Assembly: GCA_030710605.1 (NCBI GenBank)
Contig: CP092874.1
Location: forward strand, 42,590,965-42,654,964
DNA from: Cordylochernes scorpioides
Taxonomy: Eukaryota; Arthropoda; Arachnida; Pseudoscorpiones; Chernetidae
DNA: 64,000 bases
Direction: 5' to 3'
Part shown: positions 20,629-31,307 of the stretch, one piece after another
Position numbering within the stretch: position 1 is the first letter of the stretch
Layout: every line of letters begins with the position of its first letter
Notes under the pieces: generated by a model
The model's input: only the letters and a program-made list of their open reading frames with translations
Told to the model about the DNA's origin: nothing
Database searches by the model: none
Program-made: the position numbers and the translations under genes

Positions 20629-21309
20629 ATTCATAGCTAAAAGCTGAAAGAAAAAAATTCTAGAGAAATATAGAAAATAAATTTCTACTTTTACTCTATT
20701 TTTGTTTGAATATCCATTGTTGTAATCGACATGATAAAAGTGTTATATTGTCAAAAATATCGTATATAACTATAATTACTTTAATTGTATATGTGTTTTA
20801 ATTGTTCAACTTCTAAATATCTATATGAAAACAGAAATCTATAAAGAGGCCAACAACAAGAGGGTTGAAATATCCGAAGCAATTCTCAAATTCAAAAAAA
20901 TGTCTTCAAATGTATTCATTAGTACGGTTTAGTCATTCAGAAAAGTTTATGCTGGATATATTAAGTCTCAAAATGTTATTTAAAAGTCACATTCGAACAA
21001 ATTTTTCAATTAAATTTCGTTTGAAAACAGGTTGGTTTAAAAATATTAACTGACTAATTACATCAAATACTTAACACGATCTTTTAGAAAAAGAATATAT
21101 TTGAGAAATAATTTAACTATATACATGTTTAAGGGGGGGGGGGGGAAGGTATCAATTACTAATTTTGTTAGTAATATTGGAAGTTTTATTCAGAAAAAAA
21201 AGTCATATTTGATCAATATACAAGTATTATATTACTACAAGATGAAGTACAATATATCAGCTAAAGAAAGAACACTAATTGAGTAAAATTAATCAGGCCT
21301 CCAGGGAAA
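20629..21309. other. AT-rich sequence, nothing recognised
   Basis: No gene family resemblance. There is a 13-base G run at about 21133-21145. Confidence 0.3.
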
Positions 21310-21339
21310 AGTCTTTTGGAAACATTTTTATTATTCTCT

Positions 21340-21370
21340 AGCTTTCGAGCACGGACGCCCTCCTACCGGA
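21340..21370 (-). ncRNA. Hammerhead-like hairpin of PLE-1 (degenerate)
   Basis: Minus strand: CGGTAGGAGGGC, a loop, then GCTCGAAAGCTAG. The GAAA and stem II remain; the CUGANGA box is altered and no GUH triplet is visible. It is placed downstream of the GIY-YIG remnant, as expected for a PLE terminal repeat. Confidence 0.4.
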
Positions 21371-21631
21371 GAAAACCTGGTATAATAATTCGCAAATAAA
21401 GCACGATTTAAATATAATCGGATACCATTTTACATAATTTTATAAAATTCTATAAATATAAAAATATTTTATATTACCTACTATACAAATTTAGGCAAAA
21501 TATTCAAAAAAATATACATCTGTCATAATTTGCCTAATGCCCAATATGTATAATTTATTTTCGCCATAATTAGAATGTTAAAATGTAAATAAAAATTCAC
21601 CCATCTATAAATCTGTACAAAATAAACGTAG

Positions 21632-21765
21632 GAGCCAGCGCGCGTGGTCGAACGCTACGGCCACCACCGCCGCGCGCGCGCTCACGAGTGTGGAACATGT
21701 TCTTTTTTGACGCTTACATGCACAACGGTTGCGCGCTTACATTCGACTACGACGGATACGACAGT
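21632..21765. other. CpG-dense GC-rich island
   Basis: The stretch from GGAGCCAGCGCGCGTGGTCG through CCGCCGCGCGCGCGCTCACG to CGACTACGACGGATACGAC is strikingly rich in CpG within AT-rich surroundings. It has no clear open frame. It could be a promoter or 5' exon, or a fragment of an unknown element. Confidence 0.4.
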
Positions 21766-22480
21766 TATATAATAAGAGGACAAAAAATGAATAAATATAG
21801 GCCTCTAGAAAATAACTAAGGAAGCAAGGAATACATATTACGCTGTAGTTATCATTATTAGGATATGTCTATCTGGTTCCCACCGTTGCTATTCAGAGAC
21901 GATATTTGTATTTGGGTGATTTGGGGTGAGCTCAGGGAATAGTATATTAAAAATATCCGCAATGTCTATACTTCTGTTAATACTATTGTGCTTTCTTGAT
22001 ATATTATGGGTTCTTATGATGAGTCTCTGTTGTTTATTGGGAATGTTGGAGTAATGGGTTCTTGGTTCTGATAGTGCGAAGGAATGACCTGTTTCTCTTA
22101 CATGATGTGATTCTAATGATCCATTATCTTAGTTGTCTGAATTTCGTTGATGTTCTGATATTTTTATATTTATATTTCTACTGGTTTCACCTACGTATTT
22201 GGTTTTGGTATAGGGTTTCTTAGAGGCGAACTTAAACTGGATGAATTGCAAAAGAAGGTTTTAATGTCGAATATTTTCAGATGACGAACTATTGATATGG
22301 ATACTGGTGAGTAGAGAATTCTGTAAATAGATTTGTAAACTGAAGGATTTTGTATTTGCATATATTTCTACTGCTTCTAAACACTGTTTCCTTGATGTCA
22401 AAAAATACTTTCACCAAGAAATCCTCTGAAATAATAGCTATATAAGTCAAACAGGGGATAGGTACATTTGGCGACTGTTC

Positions 22481-23409
22481 ACACAACCTAGAGGAGGAGT
22501 TTTTCTCCTCTACTTTAATTGAGATTATGACTCAACCCGAACTTTCCTCTAAACCTATACGTTTTTAATCAAGATAAGGAAGTGCGTTCTATATAGAGGC
22601 TGTGTTTATAAACTCTATGCAGATGACAGTACAGTGTAGTTCCAATTCAAAAGCATCATGAAGAACCTGAGAAAGTCTAGGATACAGGTACCTAATGGAC
22701 CTCCTCGTGATATAAGATCAGAGAGCTAATATAAAATAGTCAACAGAATCCTTATCCAAGAAATAATCAAAATTCTACTAAATTTGTGTGTGTTTTTTAC
22801 ATTTAAATTGCATGATCTCGGTGTCAACCCTTTTAAGATCCCATAATGACACAAGCCACATTGTCTACTCTAGTTTAAACTATACAGACCTGGATTTTAT
22901 TGAGAGAAATCACTGGACCTCCTGAGTAAAATCTCACAAGCCTTTTCTTACTGAGAAAAAAATAATATTTTCATACATTTCTCCTCTCTTCAACACGGAA
23001 ATTCAACCTAAAGTTTCTGTTGACTTTTGGAAACAGAAACCAAGGAGATACGATATCCGAGCTCTTTCGAAGAGATTTCGAAGAGACACATCGTTAGAAT
23101 AATTTACTGAATTACCGTTGAAAGAGATATCTCTAGATACCCTTATACATTATTAACTACTTTGTTAGAGCGGCCGTACAAGAACAAGGTAATTGCTCTG
23201 ATCTATCCTACATCAAAGGATTTATCTTTTTCTAAATGCAAAACCCAAACCCATTTTAACTACCGTTTGCTATGTTTTACATCTGGAAAATGCTGGATAT
23301 TTTCATCAACTTCACGCAAACCTTAATTATTTTAAATCAATTTCAAATCAAACATAAATAAACCTTTCAAAATTACAAAATATTTCCTCCAATGCGTTTC
23401 TTTTCATTT
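22481..23409. other. Unrecognised region
   Basis: No secure feature. A stretch at about 22610-22640 reads LYADDSTV on the plus strand, which could be a trace of an RT, but nothing around it supports this. Confidence 0.25.
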
Positions 23410-23416
23410 TGAATTG

Positions 23417-23450
23417 CTAGCTTTCGAGCGATAATCGCTCTTCAACGGGC
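23417..23450 (-). ncRNA. Hammerhead-like hairpin at the left of PLE-2 (degenerate)
   Basis: Minus strand: CCCGTTGAAGAGCGATTATC then GCTCGAAAGCTAG. It has (U)UGAAGA, a perfect stem II of about five pairs, and CGAAA. The first core base is T instead of C and there is no GUH. Its orientation is opposite to the GIY-YIG remnant that follows, as in PLE-3. Confidence 0.45.
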
Positions 23451-23460
23451 TTAAAAAACG

Positions 23461-23653
23461 TTCTATGATCTATCAACATATTGCTCAGACCGGTCACCAA
23501 TTCAACATAACAGACACCAAATGGCACTACAAAAATATTAAGAACAAATATCAAAAGCTACTTTTAGAATATCTCATTTCTAATGAATATTATAGCATAA
23601 ACAGGAAGATAGATTTACCATCACAATACCGATATCATAGAAGAAATCAATAG
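23461..23653 (+). pseudogene. PLE-2: C-terminal GIY-YIG remnant
   Basis: Encodes MIYQHIAQTGHQFNITDTKW, then LLEYLISNEYYSINRKID. This matches the end of PLE GIY-YIG domains (compare IYQHIADIGHSFDF...SINRKIDIS in PLE-3). Only about 62 codons survive. The copy is strongly 5'-truncated. Confidence 0.65.
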
Positions 23654-23894
23654 ATCAATTTTATAGGTTTTGGCTCCCCTAACAATGAAAATAGACATAT
23701 TTCATAACATTGTTAAATTACATATCAATTTTAATATTTCAGTTGTAAATATCCACGCTGCGTGCGTTTGTCACAATTTCTCTATTCACCCTAAATTTAA
23801 AAACAGAATTAAAAAACAGACAGAATTATCCAAAGGACACAATATTCACAAATATACGAGGGAAATAATGTATCAAATACAATTTAAAGCTTAA

Positions 23895-25315
23895 TCTTAA
23901 ATAGATTAATATCCTATATGATTGAAAATGAGAATATTATAAAATACTACTGAATTCCATTGGAACGCTTTTATTTAGAAATCAACTCTTTTTAGTTTTG
24001 TTTTAATTGAATAATTCTCTAATATCTATCATATTTTATTCTAAAATATTCCTTAAAACTTTTTTAATCTGTAAATTGCTTTTTTCGAATACACACAATA
24101 CTTTACAATTTGATTTCATTTAACTAAATTTGCATACCAAACCTTTGTACATATATCAATTGTGTTGACATAAATATATATATATATATATATATGTTAT
24201 ATTAAAATATTATTTTATTTAAAATTATATTTCATAGATTTGTGGTGTGTCGATTTATTAGTCCAGCGATGGCCCAGAAAGTATTTCAAAGTTAGTGTTT
24301 TATTGGTATTACCTTTTAGCCACATTTTTAGAGGAAGACAAAAAGGACAACACCCTAGAATATCTATTCTGGTTCTGTTCGCTTCCGCCTATCTGCCGCG
24401 CCGCGGTGGTCATCTCCAATTTCATGGCCTCGCTTGTATGTTTGCTGGCGGCGTGGTCCGTCATCCCAGCAGGCTGGAAGGAAATCTCTTGGCCCTCACA
24501 GATTCAAATACTGTTAAATCGACCGCCAGAGGTCACGCTTCCCTTATAAAAACTCATTGTTGTTGTTTCCCGATGGCCGGCTCAAAACTTTTGTACATTT
24601 TGTAACTAAACTTTTGTTTTCCTTGTTCTACTCACCTTAAGCCAGGCAGTACTTTTATCAAATTATGTTTTTCATATATATTCCTTAGCTCAAATAAACA
24701 AATCTCTGATCAAAACTATTTTATTATTCCCACGACTGCAGAACAATATTCTTAAAATACTCATGTAACAAAATCAAGCAACAAATAATAATAATCCTCA
24801 AGTTATTCAAAATCGGCAGAAAAATCTAATATTTATATAATATATATATATGTGGCAATATAGTGGTAATAATGTGGTGGGGAAAGGGAAATAATCACGC
24901 CACAAATTGGTAGAGGAATTTGGAAGCCATCCGAGAGAGAGAGGGAGAGCGAGGGGACGTCACCGCTGAACGACCGTTTGTGTCGCACACCAACCCCGAC
25001 TGTCCAAAAATAGTTCTGAGGTTCTACGAAAATGGCCCCCTTGGAATGTGACTGATATATCAAGTGACCGGCCTTTACATCCTCCTCCCTACGTCTCTCT
25101 CTGGTCGACTGTAGATTTACTTTATTATTCCTGGAAGGGTAATATTATGACATATATATATTTAATATTTTCATCTAACTAACTTGCATACTAATTATGT
25201 ACATATTTAAAATATATTCCTTTTTTACTTTCAAAATTTTGTTTATGCCCCCATAAGGCTCTAAATCAAAATAAAGAAATAAAGAAACCTTAAATTAGAT
25301 TCACGAAAACTTCTA
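23895..25315. other. Unrecognised region with a GC-richer block
   Basis: Mostly AT-rich, with (TA)n at about 24175-24195. A block at 24240-24605 is GC-richer and open in two plus frames (121 and 84 codons), but neither translation resembles a family I know. A (GA)n-rich, GC-richer patch lies at 24930-25030. No function is proposed. Confidence 0.3.
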
Positions 25316-26020
25316 AAACAGCTTCGAGTCTTTTGAGATGCGTTGGGAAATCCGGGCTATATATGATAGCATCATCCAGATAACGAAGACAAATTTGCCA
25401 TCTCAGATTTCCAAGCATATTTTCCATATTTCTCTCAAAGGTAGCAGGCACGTTTCAAAGCCAAAAGGCATCACGTTGAATTCATATAATCCATGCGATG
25501 TAGTGAAAGCTGTTTTCTCTTTGTCTCTTTCTTCGACTTCAACTTGCCAATAACCAGATCTGAGGTCTATGCTGAGAAGTATGTGGATCCTTGGAGAGTA
25601 TCCAAACTTCGTCTATTCTAGGGATCGGATAGACATCTTTTACTGTCATATTATTCAGTTTTCTGTAGTCCACACAAAATCTGTATTTACCATCTCGCTT
25701 CTTGATCAATATTACTGGGAAAGACCAGGGACTAGAAGACGGCCTAATTATGCCTTCTGTAAGCGTCTCTTCAATTTTCTCTTTTATAATATCTCGTTCT
25801 TTAGCACTTACCCTGTAGGCTTGTGTTTAATTGGCTTCGCATCTTCTGTGTCAATCTGATGTTTTGCCAAATTGGTTCTCCCTAATCTCGACGAAAACAT
25901 ATCTACATACCTTTCTAAAACTTGTTTTAACTCCTTCTGTCCTTTTGATGAATAATTATCGTTTATTTGGAATCTAGGTTCCTCGTTCTCTTCTACCCCC
26001 CTTTCTAGATTCACGTTTAT
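25316..26020 (-). pseudogene. Gypsy-3 reverse transcriptase fragment
   Basis: Minus-strand translation across several frames gives TVKDVYPIPRIDEVW (about 25640-25590), NVPATFERNMENMLGNLRWQ and ICLRYLDDAIIYSPDFPTHL (about 25400-25350) with the YLDD box. The upstream fragment (26014-25808) reads LGRTNLAKHQIDTEDAKPIK, the RT N-terminal region. Frameshifts are frequent. The element stops at about 25316 inside the RT, so RNase H and integrase are missing. Confidence 0.7.
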
Positions 26021-26223
26021 TTTCGCTGGACTACTTCAAAACGCCAATGTTTGGTTTTTCATTATTTTTAACGGTCAAAGATACGGATAGGGTATCCAGA
26101 TATGTGTTTCCCTATTTATAACATTGATCAAGCTTTTTGCTAGATGAAGTCCATTTGTTTAAAACATTTTGCTGCTCTTCTCGATAATGTATTCCCCATC
26201 CTCTGTTTCTACCAATGCCTTGG

Positions 26224-26670
26224 TCAATTTAATGGAACATTCCGGTACAATGGAATCCTTAACACCCGCTTTATTTTCAACATTCCAAAATTTCTTTCGT
26301 CATGATTATTGGTCAAATCGTATTTTATAGTTTCTTGCTTACAATCTATTTTCGCGTTCATTTTCTTAAGGAAATCTCTTCCAAGAATTAATGTCCGTAA
26401 ATGCGTTTTCAATATCACAAATTCGTGTGATAATGCTTTGTCGTCAATTTTTATATTTAAAAATATACTTCCTACCATGTCTAATTTTTTTCCATCGGGT
26501 CCTGCACAAGTTTTTGCGAGTTTACTTATATCATGGCCTGTATCGAGGGCCGTTCTGAGGTCGACCACTGAGAGGTCAGCGCCTGTATCAACCAAAGCTT
26601 CAAAAGTCCCTATCTTGTCCACATGAATTTTTAATTTGTATTTAGGGGTCAACGTCTTGATACCATTCAT
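26224..26670 (-). pseudogene. Gypsy-3 aspartic protease
   Basis: A 148-codon open stretch has TFEALVDTGADLSVVDLRTA, the DTGA box of retroelement proteases. LRTLILGRDFLKKMNAKID near the end fits the ILG-x-DFL motif. The length fits a complete protease domain. It is out of frame with the RT fragment. Confidence 0.8.
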
Positions 26671-26713
26671 GATCGACTTGCTTTGATTGACAGATTCAGG
26701 CGCGACGCATAGT

Positions 26714-27880
26714 TTAAATCTTCCAACACGAATTATCCATTCCGGGTAGGAATATTTGTCTGTGTGCTATACATACATCAGCACAAAGCCAAGGTCCTGA
26801 TTTCTCTGATATTTCATTCATTTGGCATTTCTCTTCCACCTTCTCTTGGGTTTCTATTGGATCCTCTTCTACGATTTTTATGAACTTGACCCTACAATAA
26901 CGGGCCACGTGCTCTGGCTTGTTACACTTAAAGCAGATTTCTCTTCCATCTTCCGTCCTATTTTTGCCCACTTCTTGGCTTTTATTGTAGATGTTTCTCT
27001 GAAGGTTTGGTTTCGGGACAAAGTTTGGATTATAAGGACGTCTAGGGGTAGAGGGCTGGAGCAAGTTGTTTCGATACTGCCTGGGAGTAGGAGGGGAGTC
27101 GTTCTTGTTATATTTGAAAACAGGGGCCTGGAAGTTGTCTGTTAGTTTCGTGTGGCAGTCGGCGGCACGTTCCTCGATTGTTGTTGGGGTCTAGAATAGC
27201 TTGGACCGTTATACAGACTTCTGGATTTCTCCACACGTTCCCGATACTTCTTCTCAAAATAATCCATTTTCTTGCACACGTCAAGAAGTTCATCGGTCGT
27301 TTTAGGGGGGTTTAGGTAGAGCGCGAATGAGTATTATTTTTTCAGTCCTCCAATAACATGTTCGATTTTCGTTTCTTGTTCCATTGCGGGGTCAACCTTG
27401 TTGCACAACACTAGGATGTCTTCCGCGAACTTGATTGCTGGTTCATCCCAGTGTTGCATTCTGTTAAGATTCATTCTTAATTCTTTTTTATTCGCGTCCA
27501 AAAAAAAAATCTTGAATGAGGCGGATTTTAATGTTTTCCCAACTCGTGAAACTAGCTTTGTGAAAGTTCAACCAGGTTTTGGCGCTTCCTGTCATGTTCA
27601 TGGCAGCATAACGGGCAAATATATAGTCTGCCCAATGGTAGAGGAAACCAATCTCTTCGAAGGATTCTATCCATGGGCGAGGAGGTTTATCTGTCCCGTC
27701 ATACTTCGGAATTTCTATATTGGAGTTCAAAGAAACTGGGTCGGAACCAGCATCTCTACAAATGTTGCACCAGGTTTCAGCTTTGCAGGGTCTTCGACCT
27801 TGGTTTCTTACTTCTTGGTGTTATACACGTTTCCCGAGCGGGTTTCCATACTCAAAGTAAATAAAAATAAATTACCTTTT
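26714..27880 (-). pseudogene. Gypsy-3 gag with zinc knuckle
   Basis: Two open stretches form a gag. The N-terminal one (27730-27488) reads IEIPKYDGTDKPPRPWIESF ... YAAMNMTGSAKTWLNF, a gypsy capsid pattern. The C-terminal one (27064-26714) has EICFKCNKPEHVARYCRVK, a CCHC nucleocapsid knuckle. Gag forms the particle that packages element RNA. Frame breaks separate the two parts. No LTR or primer site was identified upstream. Confidence 0.7.
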
Positions 27881-28135
27881 AAAGCTATTGTGTTTATTTA
27901 TTCGATTACTTCTTCGTAGGTCGTGATCCGTAGTCTTGGTCCAGGTCCTCTCCCGCTCCTATAAACAATCCCGTATATCCCTATATATATAAAAGTCAGT
28001 GTATGTATGTATTTATGTATGTGTGTTTGTTCCTATGTCGGCTATACACGTCCACAATACGTAACTAATCTGACTGAAATTTTAACAGTATATAGAGTTA
28101 ACTATTGAAAAACTTATAGTGAATATATATATATA

Positions 28136-28182
28136 CACTGCGTGACATTGAAAATGGAACACCAAGAAATAGTGGCCAGAAA
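28136..28182 (+). repeat. Tc1-a left terminal inverted repeat
   Basis: 47 bp, one mismatch (position 21) with the reverse complement of 29508-29554. Confidence 0.93.
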
Positions 28183-28378
28183 ATTATCCAAATTTCAGGG
28201 TAGGCGCGCCTAACCGAGTTATGCAAATGATGTAAAATGCGCAGCTCTCGTGCGCACATGGAGTAAGATATAAGGGAAGGAACTTGCAGAAAGGACAGTA
28301 TTCGTGTCGTTATTTCTTCAAGGAAAATCATTCTATAAATTTTTTTCTTGTGTCAAAAGACACGTGTAATAACAGAGA

Positions 28379-29410
28379 ATGCCAGGTCATCGTAAACGGA
28401 GGCAGTTCAAGCAGACAGACGCTTTTACGAGGGGCATGGTGATCGGACTGAAAAGGGCAGGTTGGTCCATACGTCAAATCGCAGCTGATACACACCTTGG
28501 TGCGTCCACGGTGCACCGACTGTGGAGAAGATGGTTGGAACAAGAAAATGTGGCAATTTATAGGAATGTCGGTGCAACCAGAGTGACGTCAGCACGTGTG
28601 GATCGGCGTATCCTTCGACAAGCAGTGGCGGCCCCACAAGCCACTTGTACCGCCATCCTGCAACATGTGCAAGACACCCTAGGTCATTCCATCTCGACCA
28701 GAACCATTTCCCGTCGATTGGTTGCTAATGGCTTGCACTCATGCCGTCCGCTAAGAAGACTGCCATTGACCCCATCGAATAAGCGCCAACGTTTGGAATG
28801 GTGCCGGGCTAGATCGACGTGGATGACGGATTGGCACAGGGTCGTGTTCTCAGATGAGTCGCGTTTCTGCTTGTCCAGTGATAGTCGCCGTGTACGCGTG
28901 TGGCGTCGACGTGGAGAAAGGTCCAATCCGGCAGCAATTGTGGAACGCCTCACCGTGCGACAACGTGGAATCATGGTTTGGGGCGCAATCGCGTATGATT
29001 CCAGGTCACCTTTACTTCGTATTCAGGGCACTATGACGGCCCAACGATACGTTGATGATGTGCTGCGACCGGTGACACTCCCCTACCTTCAGGGGGTACC
29101 CAATGCCCTTTATCAGCAGGACAACGCCCGACCGCACACTGCTCGCCTTAGCCAACAAGCTCTGCAATATGTACAGATGCTTCCCTGGCCACCGTACTCT
29201 CCTGATCTCTCACCAATCGAGCACGTCTGGGACATCATTGGACGCCGTTTGCATGCCTTGCCACAGCCGCGTTCAGAAGACGAACTGTGGCAAATGGTTG
29301 AGAGGGAATGGAGAGCCATCCCTCAGGACGCCATCCGTACTCTGATTGACTCTCTACCTAGACGTGTTGCTGCGTGCATCGCCGTCCGCGGTGGTCCTAC
29401 TTGCTATTAA
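28379..29410 (+). CDS. Tc1-like transposase, intact (343 aa)
   Basis: Full-length DDE transposase that would cut and paste Tc1-a at TA sites. Residues ~14-55 form a helix-turn-helix (FTRGMVIGLKRAGWSIRQIA ... STVHRLWRRW). A second one follows at ~70-125 (TISRRLVANGL). Catalytic residues are D159 (VVFSDESRF), D248 (YQQDNARPHTA) and E281 (SPDLSPIEHVWD). The D248-E281 spacing is 32 residues, two fewer than the DD34E of classical Tc1. The start ATG at 28379 lies 196 bases inside the left repeat and gives the usual family length of about 340 residues. No stops or frameshifts are present. GC content is much higher than in the flanks. Confidence 0.95.
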   Translation: MPGHRKRRQFKQTDAFTRGMVIGLKRAGWSIRQIAADTHLGASTVHRLWRRWLEQENVAIYRNVGATRVTSARVDRRILRQAVAAPQATCTAILQHVQDTLGHSISTRTISRRLVANGLHSCRPLRRLPLTPSNKRQRLEWCRARSTWMTDWHRVVFSDESRFCLSSDSRRVRVWRRRGERSNPAAIVERLTVRQRGIMVWGAIAYDSRSPLLRIQGTMTAQRYVDDVLRPVTLPYLQGVPNALYQQDNARPHTARLSQQALQYVQMLPWPPYSPDLSPIEHVWDIIGRRLHALPQPRSEDELWQMVEREWRAIPQDAIRTLIDSLPRRVAACIAVRGGPTCY

Positions 29411-29507
29411 GCCGACGCCGTTCTCGCTCTGTATTATGACTATCATTTTGAAATAAAGATCACTTATTGTTCGTCCCTGTCTCTCTCTGTCTGCCGAGTT
29501 TCATCAC

Positions 29508-29554
29508 TTTCTGGCCACTATTTCTTGGTGTTCAATTTTCAATGTCACGCAGTG
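29508..29554 (-). repeat. Tc1-a right terminal inverted repeat
   Basis: Mirror of 28136-28182. Ends GTCACGCAGTG, then TA. Confidence 0.93.
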
Positions 29555-30277
29555 TATAAAGGTCTCTATATAGAATATCTTTCGAGTTATTTGCAAATTT
29601 CGTTGCAAATTTGCCCTTTCGCTTGCAAGCAGCGCTTCTAGCGGTGAAGAAGGGAGGTAATATCAGCTGACCTAATATACATGTAAAACGTGTTTTAACA
29701 GGACATAGAGAAAAATCTGGAAGAGATATTTATCAGATTTTTTAGCCAAGAAAATTTAAATTGACAGGTTCTGGGCAAAAATAGTTGTTTTTCAGTCAAA
29801 AAATGATGATGACAATATTGCTGTATCAGGTTTGATTATCAGATACAAAATTATATCGGGAAAAATTTCAAAAAGCAGAGACCACGGGTAAAGCCAGTTC
29901 ATTTTTAATATGCAGGAACAAAATTTTAACCAAAAAACATTCATTCGAGCAGAAGACACAAAGCCAGATCATCATCTCTCTATAAAAATATCGCTTCTCA
30001 GCAACAAAGTTTGGAGCGGGACGTTTCAAAAGAGTGACATCCACGGCGTCAATTTATAATTGTAACGAATAGTATTTGAATAAAAACATTTAATCGGGTA
30101 AAATCCGGGCGTTGTCCGGGTCATTCGGTTAGTGTACAATAAAATATTACAAAAGGAATAAAACTATAAAATGGGATGATGATAATCGGAATAATCTGTT
30201 TTAAATATATATTAAATATCATATAATATTTTGAATAAATGTAGGGCGCATTAAAATTGATGCAACAATATGAAGCA

Positions 30278-31307
30278 CAATGACTTTCAAATTCAAGAAG
30301 AAACAATATTTCCTACCCCATTGCCATAAAATGCAATCATCAATCATAATCTGAATGAACCCTGCAAAAGAAAAGAGAGCAAAAACATCCTTAAAAAGAA
30401 AGGACTTGACACAATTGGTTTATACGATCAGAAAAATTATTTAACAGCATACACAGATAGATCATCAGACCTTACCCTGAGTAATGGAGGGGCCGGAATT
30501 AACATAATACTGCAAGATGGAACACACATCAAATTCAAAGAAGGAGCAGGAACGATTTCGTAAAACTTCACTTGTGAACTGACAGCTATCTGGAAAGCCC
30601 TTGATGTATGCCTTAATCGATCTAGAAGCATTTCAGAAGGGCAATACTAAAATCACACAGAAAATCCACTCGTTATTCACCCAACTGGAACCATTGGAGA
30701 AGAACTGCATTCTACAATGGATTAATGCCCATGTTGGGATCGGGGGGTAATGAAATGGCATTTGAATTGGCAAAGAAAGCGAGAAAGTTGAGCCAAAGAA
30801 AAGAGAACAAATGTCATTATTTGACGCTGATGCTTCGGAAAAATACAAGATATTTAAACAAAAAAATAAGAAAGATCAAAATGCGAAATAAACTCTGCGA
30901 GAAAAATGACAAAATATATAGCAAGACTTGAAACAAAACACTTTAAAGGAATGACAATGCATCCAGATGGCACAACAAGAACCTATAGGACATGCAACAA
31001 CTGTCCTGGTGTGGAACTAACACCTACCCAAATATTCTCATATCCAGCAATGGCCGCAGCCTTGCAGAAAATTGACATAGACCCAGAGTAGCAGCTTTAC
31101 ACACGCAAGATAGTGGACATTGCTGCTGCTGTGATAGAGATGCATGGAGACATCTGAGGTTCTTTATTGGACACGACAACAACAGAAAGTTGACATAGAC
31201 CCAGAGCAGCAGCTTTACACACCCAAGATAGTGGACATTGTTGCTGCTGTGATGGAGATGCATGGAGACATCTGAGGCTCTTTATTGGACACGACAAAAA
31301 CAACAAC
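30278..31307 (+). pseudogene. LINE-A copy 2 (RNase H region and 3' tail)
   Basis: 5'-truncated second copy of the LINE at 686-3939. It carries AYTDRSSDLTLSNGGAGINI (about 30450), where Gly of TDGS is Arg, and a short internal deletion near 30620. The site that LINE-B occupies in copy 1 is empty here (GGGCAATACTAAAATCACAC near 30640-30660). The downstream part ILQWINAHVGIGG keeps the His. The 118-bp duplicated tail is present (31072 and 31190). As in copy 1, it passes directly into a family B fragment. Confidence 0.8.

Larger units (their letters stand above)
21310..22220 (-). pseudogene. Penelope-like element remnant (PLE-1), GIY-YIG domain and 3' end
   Basis: Minus-strand translation of about 22220-21935 gives PYTKTKYVGETSRNINIKIS then EHQRN, the GIY-YIG endonuclease core of PLEs (Y-V-G-E-T-S-R-x-I...R-x-x-E-H). 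It continues RETGHSFALSEPR and ends SINRSIDIADIF, the usual PLE C-terminus. PLEs use this nuclease with an RT for target-primed insertion. Further 3', a hammerhead-like hairpin (21340-21370) marks the terminal repeat. Upstream minus-strand sequence to about 22480 may be more of the element, but RT motifs were not recognised. Stops are present. Confidence 0.7.
28136..29554 (+). mobile_element. Tc1-like transposon, structurally intact (Tc1-a)
   Basis: A 1419-bp element flanked by TA at 28134-28135 and 29555-29556. The terminal inverted repeats (28136-28182 and 29508-29554) are 47 bp, begin CACTGCGTGACATTGAAAAT, and differ at one position. The uninterrupted transposase and nearly identical ends indicate a recent insertion. 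An AATAAA follows the gene at 29452. Confidence 0.95.
27961..29912 (+). mobile_element. Possible non-autonomous Helitron interrupted by Tc1-a
   Basis: The 5' side reads TCCCTATATATATAAAAGTC, then AGTGTATGTATGTATTTATG, a form common at Helitron 5' ends, and includes GGCTATACACGTCCACAATA. The far side ends near 29895-29912 with ACCACGGGTAAAGCCAGTTC, a possible short hairpin plus terminus. No Rep/helicase is present. The Tc1-a element splits it at a TA. Boundaries are approximate and the class is inferred. Confidence 0.35.

Noticed and set aside
22610..22640. LYADDSTV string suggesting a LINE RT
   Set aside because: No other RT motif lies around it in any frame; eight residues alone are not enough.
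24240..24605. 121-codon open frame in a GC-richer block
   Set aside because: No recognisable domain and two competing frames; left as unrecognised sequence.
26309..26626. Plus-strand open frame over gypsy-3
   Set aside because: Antisense shadow of the protease with the DTGA box.
28684..28974. Minus-strand and alternative-frame open stretches within 28425-29345
   Set aside because: All lie inside the intact Tc1-a transposase, whose motifs and length are decisive.
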